A stretch of DNA of 64,000 nucleotides, taken from Maridesulfovibrio salexigens DSM 2638 (GTDB lineage: Bacteria > Desulfobacterota > Desulfovibrionia > Desulfovibrionales > Desulfovibrionaceae). The stretch is from NCBI RefSeq assembly GCF_000023445.1, contig NC_012881.1, positions 749,501 through 813,500 of the forward strand. The letters are read 5' to 3'. Shown here in pieces: positions 52,809-64,000 of this stretch. The translations under genes and the position numbers were made by a program. The notes under the pieces were generated by a model, which was not told the origin of the DNA, made no database searches, and was given only the letters and a program-made list of their open reading frames with translations. Numbering within the stretch: position 1 is the first letter of the stretch; each line of letters starts with the position of its first letter.

Positions 52809-54914
52809 ATGTCTAAGAGCTTATATATTGCGGCGACAGAGGCCCGGAGCGGAAAATCTGCAATTGTTCTCGGGGTTATGCAGCTGCTTTTGACCCACCT
52901 GCGTAAGGTGGCGATTTTCAGACCCATCATTCACGACAACTTCCATGAACGTGATCACGATATTGATCTAATTCTGCGTCATTTTAAACTTCCGCAGGAC
53001 TACAAAACAACCTACGCCTATACCCAGAGTGAGGCCACACGTCTGCTTAATGATGGTAAGCATTCGTTGCTTATGGAAAACATTCTCGATCGCTTCAAGA
53101 AGCTGGAAGAGGATTATGATTTCGTACTCTGCGAGGGGACAGATTATCTCGGGGGGGAGGCGGCAGTTGAATTTGAGATAAATCTTGATGTAGCCAGTAA
53201 TCTGGGCTGTCCGGTTCTGGCAGTACTCAATGCTATGGACAGTTACGAAGATGAAATCTGCGATCTTGCCAACCGCACCGTTGCCATGTTTGAGGAAAAA
53301 GGGCTGGATGTTATTTCGGTCATGGTCAACCGTGCAGCCAAGGAATTTTCTCCGGATCTAGGTGAAAGGCTGAGACGCTGTCTCAAAAGCGAAAGCAGTC
53401 CTCTGGTCTACGTACTGCCCGATGACAAGCGGCTGGGTAATCCGACCATGTCTGACGTTGTTAAATGGTTGGACTGCCGGGTGCTTTACGGACGTGACCG
53501 CCTTGATACGCCCATCGACAATTATGTTGTTGCGGCTATGCAGATTGAAAATTTTCTTAAGTACGTCAATGACGGCAGCCTGATCATTACTCCCGGCGAC
53601 CGTTCCGACATTATTCTCGCCAGCTTGTCCTCGCGTCTTTCCGATGCTTACCCAAATGTCTCCGGAATTCTGCTTACCGGAGGAATCAAACCGGCCATGA
53701 CCGTCCATCACTTAATAGAAGGATGGAAGGGCGTTCCCCTGCCTATTCTGGTTGCTCCGGGCCATACCCATAAGACCGCCCAGATCCTGCGCGGTCTGCA
53801 TGGTAAGATTGATCCGGAAAATCAGGTTAAGGTACTTTCGGCCATGGGACTTTTTGAGACCTGTGTGGATTCGCATGAATTGCAGCAGAAATTGGTTTCC
53901 AGCCGTTCCACAAGAATTACGCCCTATATGTTTGAGCACACACTGTTGCACAAGGCCCGTGAGAATAAGCAGCACATAGTTTTACCCGAAGGCAAGGAGG
54001 AGCGAATCCTGCGGGCTGCGGATATTCTGCGCCGTAGGGATGTTGTCAATCTTACCCTGCTTGGGAATGAACAAGAGATCAAGAAGACTGCTTCGGATAT
54101 CGGCATCAGCCTGAACGGTATAGAAATCGTTGATCCGGTAAAGTCAGAGTATTTTGACCGTTTTGTGGATGAATATTTCGAGCTGCGCAAGCATAAGTGC
54201 ATTGTAAAGGATGATGCCCGTGACCGCATGAGCGATCCCACCTATTTTGGAACCATGATGGTGTATACTGGAGTCGCTGACGGCATGGTTTCCGGTTCCA
54301 TTACCACCACGGCTCAGACTATTCGTCCGGCCTTTGAATTCATCAAAACCAAGCCCGGTTTTTCCATTGTTTCCAGTGTATTTCTCATGTGCCAGAATGA
54401 CCGGGTAATGGCGTATGGTGATTGCGCGGTGAATCCTAATCCTAATGCACAGGAACTTGCCGAGATTGCTATCAGTTCCGCACATACAGCGAAAATATTT
54501 GGTATTGAACCAAAGGTAGCCATGCTTTCATATTCCACCGGAGAATCCGGCAAGGGACAGTCTGTGGATAAAGTCAAAGAGGCAACTGAGCTGGTTCGCA
54601 AAATAGCACCTGAAATTGCAGTGGAAGGGCCTTTGCAGTTTGATGCCGCTGTGGACCCGGATGTTGCTGCTGAGCTTATGCCGGACAGCGATGTCGCGGG
54701 ACAGGCCACAGTTCTGATTTTCCCTGATTTAAATACCGGAAACAATACCTACAAGGCCGTGCAGCGATCCCAGCCGGAATCTGTTGCCATCGGTCCGGTC
54801 TTGCAAGGCTTGAAAAAACCGGTCAACGACCTGAGTCGCGGATGTACTGTACGTGATGTTGTCAACACTGTGGCTATTACTGCTATTCAGGCCATTGCGG
54901 AAAAGGGGATATAA
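52809..54914 (+). CDS. pta: Phosphate acetyltransferase, long form
   Basis: Pta converts acetyl-CoA and phosphate to acetyl phosphate, the step before ATP formation by acetate kinase. The 701-residue protein is the long type. It has an N-terminal P-loop-like domain (LYIAATEARSGKSAIVLG), a middle DRTGG domain (about 215-330), and the C-terminal catalytic domain from about 370 (HIVLPEGKEERILRAADIL, then MVSGSITTTAQTIRPAFEFI and SYSTGESGKGQSVDKV). An AGGAG site precedes the ATG. No ackA follows here, although pta and ackA often adjoin in related bacteria. Confidence 0.95.
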   Translation: MSKSLYIAATEARSGKSAIVLGVMQLLLTHLRKVAIFRPIIHDNFHERDHDIDLILRHFKLPQDYKTTYAYTQSEATRLLNDGKHSLLMENILDRFKKLEEDYDFVLCEGTDYLGGEAAVEFEINLDVASNLGCPVLAVLNAMDSYEDEICDLANRTVAMFEEKGLDVISVMVNRAAKEFSPDLGERLRRCLKSESSPLVYVLPDDKRLGNPTMSDVVKWLDCRVLYGRDRLDTPIDNYVVAAMQIENFLKYVNDGSLIITPGDRSDIILASLSSRLSDAYPNVSGILLTGGIKPAMTVHHLIEGWKGVPLPILVAPGHTHKTAQILRGLHGKIDPENQVKVLSAMGLFETCVDSHELQQKLVSSRSTRITPYMFEHTLLHKARENKQHIVLPEGKEERILRAADILRRRDVVNLTLLGNEQEIKKTASDIGISLNGIEIVDPVKSEYFDRFVDEYFELRKHKCIVKDDARDRMSDPTYFGTMMVYTGVADGMVSGSITTTAQTIRPAFEFIKTKPGFSIVSSVFLMCQNDRVMAYGDCAVNPNPNAQELAEIAISSAHTAKIFGIEPKVAMLSYSTGESGKGQSVDKVKEATELVRKIAPEIAVEGPLQFDAAVDPDVAAELMPDSDVAGQATVLIFPDLNTGNNTYKAVQRSQPESVAIGPVLQGLKKPVNDLSRGCTVRDVVNTVAITAIQAIAEKGI

Positions 54915-54982
54915 AAAAGGATTCAACTTAAACCGAGCGGTAAACCGTTCCGCATCGTTCACTTGATGAGGAGATGGAAAAA

Positions 54983-56047
54983 ATGAAAATCAAATTATGT
55001 GATTTAATGCAGCGTTGGTTTTTATGCCTTTCTCTGGTTGTTGTGATGATGTTGTTTCTACCTGTTAAATCAGCATGGCCCTGTTCTCGAATTCTATATG
55101 AAACGGGAGCAGGGACATACATTACAGGTAGGAGTATGGATTGGAGTGACCCTGCAGCAAAGACACGTCTGTGGGTTTTTCCACGAGGAATGGAACGTGA
55201 CGGAGGTACCGGTAAGAAAGCTATACAGTGGACTTCAAAGTATGGCTCAGTCGTCACTTCCTTTTATGATATAGCAACTGCCGATGGCATGAATGAAGTC
55301 GGGCTTGCCGGAAACGTTCTTTATCTTGCTGAAACTGATTATGGTGATGCCTCAAAAACCGGAAAGCCTACCATCAAAATTGGTGCATGGTTGCAGTATT
55401 ATCTGGATAATTTCGCTACGGTGAAAGAAGCTGTAAATGCTATGGTGCCCCCTCCATTTTCTGTAGTGGCTCCTACTTTACCTAACGGGCGGGAAGCCAC
55501 TGTGCATGTCTCTTTGTCCGATGCTACTGGGGATTCGGCCATTTTTGAGTATTTAGGTGGAAAGCTCATAATTCATCATGGCTCGGGATATAAGGTTATG
55601 ACCAATTCGCCCACTTATGATCAGCAGCTTGCATTGAATGCATACTGGGATCAGATAGGTGGAAATAGTTTTTTACCGGGCACAATCAGTGCTGCCGACC
55701 GTTTCGTAAGATTAAGTTACAATCTGAAATCATCGCCTAAATTTAAAGATCCTAAGCTCGCGGTAGCCTCTGTTTTCTCACAAATGCGTGCGATCAGCGT
55801 TCCTCTCGGTATGGCTGACCCTGATCATCCGAATATTTCCATGACTCTTTGGCGGACAGTGTCGGATCAAGGATCGAAAGTTTACTATTTTGATTCAGCT
55901 ATCATGCCTTCTGTGTGCTGGGTAGATTTTAGTAAGGTGGATTTCAAGAAAGGTTCGGGAGCAAGGCAAATTGATATCGGCACGGAGACAGAGCTTGCAA
56001 ATGAAGTCTCCGCTGAATTCACGCCTGCGGAACCTTTTAAATGGTAG
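54983..56047 (+). CDS. Secreted choloylglycine-hydrolase-family (Ntn) amidase
   Basis: The 354-residue protein is a linear-amide C-N hydrolase of the penicillin V acylase / bile salt hydrolase fold. A signal peptide ends near residue 33 and leaves Cys34 (WPCSRILYE) as the likely N-terminal nucleophile. Active-site counterparts are GRSMDW (Asp), NSPTYD (Asn) and AADRFVRL (Arg). The start at 54983 is preferred because GAGGAG is spaced 8 bases from it; the ATG at 54974 abuts the site. It is exported, so it would act in the periplasm. Its substrate is unknown; acyl-homoserine lactones, penicillin V or lipid amides are known for relatives. Codon use is plainer than in flanking pta and por. Confidence 0.85.
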   Translation: MKIKLCDLMQRWFLCLSLVVVMMLFLPVKSAWPCSRILYETGAGTYITGRSMDWSDPAAKTRLWVFPRGMERDGGTGKKAIQWTSKYGSVVTSFYDIATADGMNEVGLAGNVLYLAETDYGDASKTGKPTIKIGAWLQYYLDNFATVKEAVNAMVPPPFSVVAPTLPNGREATVHVSLSDATGDSAIFEYLGGKLIIHHGSGYKVMTNSPTYDQQLALNAYWDQIGGNSFLPGTISAADRFVRLSYNLKSSPKFKDPKLAVASVFSQMRAISVPLGMADPDHPNISMTLWRTVSDQGSKVYYFDSAIMPSVCWVDFSKVDFKKGSGARQIDIGTETELANEVSAEFTPAEPFKW

Positions 56048-56209
56048 CATTGTAATAAATAACCGTGAAAATTATTTTGTGTGATTGAATGCACTTCCAA
56101 AGGTAAATCTCGAACCTCGAGGACGGATATGAACCTTGCAAGTGCCGGTGTCTCAGGCATTTTGAACGGCTGATCAACTTTTTTGCATTTATCAGCCCGG
56201 AAGCAGTGA

Positions 56210-59818
<3,609 letters not shown>

Positions 59819-59851
59819 TCAGGTCGCTGTAAAAGTTTTAGTACAAAACGA

Positions 59852-59884
59852 GGCCCCCGTATCCGATGGATACGGGGGCCTTTT
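59852..59884 (+). terminator. Rho-independent terminator of por
   Basis: A perfect 13-bp inverted repeat (GGCCCCCGTATCC with a 3-base loop) ends in TTTT. It lies between convergent por and rimK. Confidence 0.9.
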
Positions 59885-59904
59885 AACTTTATGTAAATTG
59901 TTTG

Positions 59905-60810
59905 CTAGCCTTTACCTTTGGTCTTGGTTTTTCCGGGCTGAGCATTCTTTTCAATGTAGTCGATGAGTTGTCCGGCCACATCGATATCAGTAGTTTTTTC
60001 AATTCCTTCGAGTCCGGGAGAAGAGTTAACTTCCATGACTACCGGACCGTGGTTTGAACGCAGGATATCCACCCCGCAGAATCCTAGTCCCATGATTTTG
60101 GCACTGCGAACTGCGGTTGAGCGTTCTTCAGGTGTGATTCTTACCTGAGTGGCAGAGCCTCCCTGATGCAGGTTGGAACGGAAATCACCTTCACGTCCCT
60201 GCCTTTTCATGGAAGCAATAACCTTGCCCCCGACGACGAGACAGCGAATGTCCGAACCGGATGCTTCAGAGATAAATTCCTGCACAAGTATGTTCGCCTC
60301 AAGACCTTTGAATGCCTCAATGATGCTGGCTGCGGTGTTTCTGGTTTCCGCAAGTACAACGCCCTTGCCCTGTGTGCCTTCCAGCAGTTTGATAACGAGC
60401 GGAGCACCGCCGACAATATCAATCAGGTCTTCTGTGTACTGAGTTGAGTGGGCGAAGGCAGTCACAGGAAGTCCGATTCCTTTGCGGGCCAGAAGCTGCA
60501 AACTGCGCAGTTTATCACGCGAACGGGTGATGGCTACTGATTCGTTGACACAATAAACACCCATCATTTCAAACTGGCGGACAACCGCACAGCCATAAAA
60601 TGTAATGGATGCGCCGATGCGCGGGATGATTGCATCAAATCCCTCAAGCTTTTCACCCTTATAAAGAATACTGGGGTTGTGAGATGTGATGTTCATATAG
60701 CAGCGCAGGGGGTTGATTACCCGCACTTCATGTCCACGTGCATTGCAGGCTTCCACAAGAGAATTAGTAGAGTATAGTTCCCGTTTACGAGAAAGGATGC
60801 CGATTTTCAT
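59905..60810 (-). CDS. rimK: RimK-type alpha-L-glutamate ligase (ATP-grasp)
   Basis: RimK adds glutamate residues to the C-terminus of ribosomal protein S6 (or a similar target) and can make poly-glutamate. The 301 residues have the family N-terminus ([20 protein letters not shown]), the ATP-grasp lysine and loop ([17 protein letters not shown]), and the metal-binding end [36 protein letters not shown] site precedes the ATG. It directly follows the RimB-like protease gene (gap 18 bases); in gamma-proteobacteria rimK and rimB form an operon that remodels S6. Confidence 0.92.
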   Translation of the reverse strand: MKIGILSRKRELYSTNSLVEACNARGHEVRVINPLRCYMNITSHNPSILYKGEKLEGFDAIIPRIGASITFYGCAVVRQFEMMGVYCVNESVAITRSRDKLRSLQLLARKGIGLPVTAFAHSTQYTEDLIDIVGGAPLVIKLLEGTQGKGVVLAETRNTAASIIEAFKGLEANILVQEFISEASGSDIRCLVVGGKVIASMKRQGREGDFRSNLHQGGSATQVRITPEERSTAVRSAKIMGLGFCGVDILRSNHGPVVMEVNSSPGLEGIEKTTDIDVAGQLIDYIEKNAQPGKTKTKGKG

Positions 60811-60828
60811 TCGTGCCTCCCAAAATTT

Positions 60829-61299
60829 TTATTTGTAAAATTCAGCAGCGTGCTTTCTGCCCAGCAGATATGATCCGGCTGGATCAACAATTAACCGTTC
60901 TTCCATGGCTGTTCTACCCAGAAGCATCCTAAATCTCATGGAATCACGGTTGGTCAGGGTAAGCTCAATATCCCAACTCATGTTGCCCATAATGATTTTT
61001 GAACTGATCACAGGCCGATCTTCGCTTATGCCTCCAGAGTTGGTGACTGTGCGGAAGTCAATGACCGGCGCTTCACAGAAAACTTCAATGTCGGTACGTT
61101 TCTGGATTGGATGAATACCAAACCGAATCCATTTTTGACCGTCACGTTCAAAAAAATCCTGCTGGAAAGAATGCAGACAGGAAGTTTTCGCTCCGGTATC
61201 AGTTTTGAATTTGATAGCCGGAATATTCAATTGCGGGAAAGCTCCCCATTCCCTCCAGCCGATGACCGTCTTCCCCTGTATGTTTTCAGGACAGTTCAT
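60829..61299 (-). CDS. rimB: RimB-like retropepsin-fold protease
   Basis: The 156-residue soluble protein belongs to the retropepsin-like ATP-dependent zinc protease family that includes RimB. Key segments are VIGWREWGAFPQLNIPAIKF, DTGAKTSCLHSF with the aspartic-protease-like D34TGA, and RMLLGRTAMEERLIVDP. RimB cleaves glutamate tails that RimK adds, in the S6 system. The ATG at 61297-61299 has an AGGAGC site; a longer in-frame ORF to 61341 lacks one. It forms an operon with rimK. Confidence 0.85.
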   Translation of the reverse strand: MNCPENIQGKTVIGWREWGAFPQLNIPAIKFKTDTGAKTSCLHSFQQDFFERDGQKWIRFGIHPIQKRTDIEVFCEAPVIDFRTVTNSGGISEDRPVISSKIIMGNMSWDIELTLTNRDSMRFRMLLGRTAMEERLIVDPAGSYLLGRKHAAEFYK

Positions 61300-61556
61300 A
61301 AGCTGCTCCTTGAGTATGAATTGTGTAGAAAAATGAAGCATGATGCAGAATAATCAAGTCTAATTGAGTATATCCTCTCTCTAAGTGAAAGCATGCTTCT
61401 ATTTATAGCGAGGTAGGGCATATAGCTCTCAGCTGTGAAATGCAAGCAAAAAATCAAGCTCTGCAATTTGTGGTATTTGAATACACGATCAGGCCCGGCT
61501 TGCAAAAAGCCGCGTTTCAGGCAACAAGGGAACCACTTTTGTTAAGGAGTCTACTA

Positions 61557-62261
61557 TTGACAGCAATAAATGCAGCCTCACCTCTTGATGACAAAGTGGC
61601 TCACAGTGCCGGGCTTATGTCCGGCATGTTGGAAATGTATCCGCCGGAACGGATTGCCGTGGCTTGGACCGGTGGCAAGGATTCTACTGTAGTACTGGCC
61701 CTTTGGCGAGAGGTTCTTAAGAATAAAGGGAAGGAAGCTTCGTTGGTGCTGGTGCCGCAGGCTTTATCCATTGATACCGGGATAAAATTTCCTGAAGTGA
61801 TGGCCTTTCGGGATCGCATTGCTTTGCAATGGGGAGTGGATGTTAAGGTTATCCGGCCTGACGTAGACCTCTCAAGTTATCCCATAGCTGAGAATCCGGT
61901 GAAGTGTTGCGCTGATCTGAAGATTAAGCCTTTGCAGAAAGCTATAGATGAATTTGAAATAGACCTGCTCATCACCGGAATACGCCGAGATGAACATCCC
62001 AGCAGGGCTGGACGCAGGTTCATGGAAGTACGTGATGAGCCGGACCACACTCTACTCAATCCGATACTTGAGTGGACGGAGATGGATATCTGGTCGTTTA
62101 TCACCATGCACCAGATTCCACATTGTGAGCTCTATGACCAAGGCTATCGTTCCCTTGGCTGCAAACCCTGCACAGCTAAAGGCGGAAATAGCGAACGCGA
62201 TGGCCGCAGTGCAGAAAAAGAGCGCAATTTGGAGCAGCTTACTTCCATGGGATATTTTTAA
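61557..62261 (+). CDS. PAPS-reductase-family PP-loop protein
   Basis: The 234-residue protein has an adenylate-binding PP-loop, VAWTGGKDSTVVLALW (about 36-50), followed by TGIKFPEVMAFRD, RADEHPSR-like ITGIRRDEHPSRAGRR, the segment LNPILEWTEMDIWSFI and a late cysteine pair in SLGCKPCTAK. This is the CysH/CysD-like superfamily that handles sulfate adenylates or transfers sulfur. In a sulfate reducer it may serve assimilation or a thiol-transfer reaction. The preferred start is TTG at 61557 with AAGGAG upstream; an in-frame ORF to 61440 adds 39 residues. Exact substrate cannot be fixed. Confidence 0.75.
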   Translation: MTAINAASPLDDKVAHSAGLMSGMLEMYPPERIAVAWTGGKDSTVVLALWREVLKNKGKEASLVLVPQALSIDTGIKFPEVMAFRDRIALQWGVDVKVIRPDVDLSSYPIAENPVKCCADLKIKPLQKAIDEFEIDLLITGIRRDEHPSRAGRRFMEVRDEPDHTLLNPILEWTEMDIWSFITMHQIPHCELYDQGYRSLGCKPCTAKGGNSERDGRSAEKERNLEQLTSMGYF

Positions 62262-62282
62262 AAATAGTTATGATGCGCTTTG

Positions 62283-62377
62283 CGCTTTTGATGAAGGGAT
62301 TTCGCCTCCGGCGGCCAAAGAAACTTTTTGAAAAAAGTTCCTCTGGACTCTTCAAAAACTTTTATTTGGGCTTCGCC
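62283..62377. repeat. Dispersed hairpin repeat, copy 2 (reverse orientation)
   Basis: GCCTCCGGCGGCC is followed by an imperfect hairpin, CCAAAGAAACTTTTT with AAAAGTTCCTCTGG (62315-62346), then CTCTTCAAAAACTTTT and GGGCTTCGCC. Read on the minus strand it matches the order of copy 3: GCTTCGC-like lead, hairpin, CCGCCGGAGGC tag. Confidence 0.7.
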
Positions 62378-62428
62378 TCTACGCATTGTATGACTTGCGA
62401 GCCTTTATTATAAAGAGAGTTTTTCGAT

Positions 62429-63139
62429 ATGAGAGTTAATTTTTGTTTGTCCAGTTATGAGGTTCATGAGTCTTGGCGTGGATTTTTTACCCTTCCGAGG
62501 ATGATGGAATTGGATCGCATCAGTTCTTCCATCGGTAAGGATTTTACACCCAATGCTGATAAAGTATTGCGTTTCTGTGAGACTGATCTTTCTAATATGA
62601 AAGTCGTGATCCTTGGTCAGGACCCTTACCCTCAGATGGGTGTTGCTACAGGCAGGGCCTTTGAGGTTGGCGATATCAAGACATGGGCGGAGCTGAAGCG
62701 CAATGCTTCCTTGGTCAATATCCTCAAGCTCATGCATAAGAACTATCTTCAGGCTGAAGAAGTTGAAGGCATCGCCAAGATCAGAACTGATATTGAATCC
62801 GGTAAATTCCCGGTTTTGCCTCCGAAAAAACTTTTCAACCATCTTGAAGAAGAGGGCGTTCTTTTCATGAACACCGCTTTGACCTGCCAGCTTGAGAATC
62901 CCGGCAGCCATACTGAAATCTGGCGTGATTTCTCCTCTGCTCTTTTGCAGTATATTCAGCAGAAAAATGCATCAGCAAAATGGTTGCTCTGGGGTAAAGA
63001 TGCACAGGAATTCGCATCCTTCGTACCGGAAAACCAGAAACTGACCAGCTATCACCCGCGTCTGTTTAATAAGACTCCCGGCTCCTTCCTTGGTGAGAAC
63101 CATTTTGCCGATTGTCCCGAAATCAACTGGGTTAAATAA
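62429..63139 (+). CDS. ung: Uracil-DNA glycosylase
   Basis: UDG removes uracil from DNA to start base-excision repair. The 236-residue protein has the water-activating motif A as VILGQDPYPQMGVATGRAF (GQDPYP at 63-68), the NTALTCQ segment and the intercalation motif SYHPRLFN near residue 215. These fit family 1-like UDG, although the N-terminus is divergent, and the third residue after GQDPYP differs from the classical HxxGQA. It is flanked on both sides by the dispersed hairpin repeat. Confidence 0.85.
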   Translation: MRVNFCLSSYEVHESWRGFFTLPRMMELDRISSSIGKDFTPNADKVLRFCETDLSNMKVVILGQDPYPQMGVATGRAFEVGDIKTWAELKRNASLVNILKLMHKNYLQAEEVEGIAKIRTDIESGKFPVLPPKKLFNHLEEEGVLFMNTALTCQLENPGSHTEIWRDFSSALLQYIQQKNASAKWLLWGKDAQEFASFVPENQKLTSYHPRLFNKTPGSFLGENHFADCPEINWVK

Positions 63140-63185
63140 GTTTTAACCAATCTAATTTATTATTTGGCACAACTTTGCTATCCCC

Positions 63186-63276
63186 GGACGCGAAGCCTAA
63201 TAATAGGTTTTGAAAAGGGGAGTCCAGAGGGGAAAAACTTTTGCAAAAGTTTTTCCCCTCTGGCCGCCGGAGGCCT
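63186..63276. repeat. Dispersed hairpin repeat, copy 3
   Basis: The core is a perfect 40-base palindrome (63224-63263): CCAGAGGGGAAAAACTTTTG directly followed by its complement. A CGAAGCC-AATAGGTTTTGAA lead precedes and CCGCCGGAGGCC follows. It is the best copy of the family, between ung and ispG, and could terminate ung or act as an mRNA-stabilising fold. Confidence 0.8.
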
Positions 63277-63371
63277 TAAAAAGCGAGCCTTGGCTCTTAT
63301 AACAATATGTATTATGCTACCGCGCACGTTATTTTTATATTAGCTGCCAAACTGAATAAATCAGGTGAAAA

Positions 63372-64000
63372 ATGATTAATAGAAAAAAGACCCGTGAGCT
63401 GTTCATCGGGGATGTTGGTATTGGTGGAGATAACCCGATCAGGGTACAGTCCATGTGCAACACCGACACCCGTGACGCCCTTTCCACCCGGGCACAGATT
63501 GACGCATTGGCAGAAGCCGGATGCGAAATTGTGCGTGTTGCCGTACCGGACGAAGAAGCTGCTAAAGCCCTGCCGCAGATCCGTAAGGGATCTCCGGTCC
63601 CGCTGGTGGCGGATATTCATTTCGATTACCGTCTGGCTCTTTCCGCTATGGAAGCCGGTATTGATGCCCTGCGCATTAACCCCGGCAACATCGGAGGCGA
63701 GGATAAGGTTGATTCCGTGGTCTCTGCTGCCAAGGAACGTAATGTCCCCATTCGTATCGGCGTTAACGGCGGTTCATTAGACAAAGCACTGCTTGCCAAA
63801 TATGGCGGTCCGACCCCTCAGGCAATGGTTGAAAGCGCACTGGAGCACGTGGCTCTGCTGGAAAAGAGAAATTTCTACAATACCAAGATTTCCCTGAAAT
63901 CTTCATCAGTGCTGAACACCATTGCTGCTTACAAATTGCTGGCAGAAAAGGTGGATTACCCGCAGCATGTTGGCATCACAGAGGCCGGAACACTGGTGCG
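63372..64000 (+). CDS. ispG: 4-hydroxy-3-methylbut-2-enyl diphosphate synthase (partial)
   Basis: IspG is the [4Fe-4S] enzyme of the MEP isoprenoid pathway that reductively opens the cyclic diphosphate. The first 209 codons are in the window. The N-terminal motifs NPIRVQSMCNTDTRD, GCEIVRVAVPD, VPLVADIHFDYRLA and ALRINPGNIGG are all clear. The cluster-binding C-terminal domain lies beyond the right edge. The ATG at 63372 follows AGGTG. It supplies precursors for undecaprenyl phosphate, which feeds MraY and MurG in the left-hand operon. Confidence 0.96.
   Translation, partial: MINRKKTRELFIGDVGIGGDNPIRVQSMCNTDTRDALSTRAQIDALAEAGCEIVRVAVPDEEAAKALPQIRKGSPVPLVADIHFDYRLALSAMEAGIDALRINPGNIGGEDKVDSVVSAAKERNVPIRIGVNGGSLDKALLAKYGGPTPQAMVESALEHVALLEKRNFYNTKISLKSSSVLNTIAAYKLLAEKVDYPQHVGITEAGTLV

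Overview
The window looks like a chromosomal segment of a mesophilic, sulfate-reducer-type deltaproteobacterium (Desulfovibrio/Maridesulfovibrio-like). This rests on gene content: a complete murE-type meso-DAP peptidoglycan operon, a homodimeric pyruvate:ferredoxin oxidoreductase, a FrdCAB-type fumarate reductase with class I fumarase and malic enzyme, a large Pta, a 2-hydroxyacyl-CoA-dehydratase-like enzyme with its activator, and a mid-range GC content. No species call is possible from the sequence alone. I saw no phage, IS element or CRISPR array.

Region 1 (1-12.2 kb, minus strand) is the dcw division/cell-wall operon, transcribed mraZ-rsmH-ftsL-ftsI-murE-murF-mraY-murD-ftsW-murG-murC. Most junctions from murE onward are 4-base stop/start overlaps, two of them with TTG starts. 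murC runs off the left edge. A ladder of C/A-rich blocks with a 10-bp period before mraZ looks like the MraZ operator.

Region 2 (12.5-19.5 kb) is a nucleotide-signalling neighbourhood: an HD-GYP protein, a CBS-pair protein, an HD hydrolase and a 1306-residue class I adenylate cyclase that carries an internal pentapeptide-repeat block.

Region 3 (19.5-29 kb) holds rlmD, a small unknown gene, an RlpA/SPOR protein, FxsA, a TauE-type exporter, ribosomal protein S1, a 2-hydroxyacyl-CoA-dehydratase-like reductase with its ATPase activator (possibly a double-cubane system), and a divergent protein with a kinase-like, SidJ-related look.

Region 4 (29-43.4 kb) has pbpC paired with a bacterial alpha-2-macroglobulin, a small Rossmann protein, a Cache/PAS histidine kinase, two identical tRNA-Arg(ACG) genes each with its own promoter and terminator, and a TetR regulator overlapping a single-ORF MFS-ApbE fusion.

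Region 5 (43.4-60 kb) is central carbon metabolism: a long untranslated leader, then frdC-frdA-frdB, fumarase alpha and beta, malic enzyme, a DASS-type dicarboxylate transporter broken by a frameshift, a compactly foldable intergenic RNA candidate next to a 127-bp near-palindrome, pta, a secreted choloylglycine-hydrolase-family enzyme, and pyruvate:ferredoxin oxidoreductase. Together they would import C4-dicarboxylates, interconvert fumarate, malate and pyruvate, and pass pyruvate to acetyl-CoA and acetyl phosphate.

Region 6 (59.9-64 kb) has rimK with a RimB-like protease, a PP-loop PAPS-reductase-family protein, a uracil-DNA glycosylase and the start of ispG. A dispersed hairpin repeat ending in a CCGCCGGAGGC tag occurs three times (31.5, 62.3 and 63.2 kb). 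The strongest leads are the MFS-ApbE fusion, the pentapeptide adenylate cyclase, the kinase-like protein beside the reductase pair, the 52.4-kb RNA candidate and the transporter frameshift.
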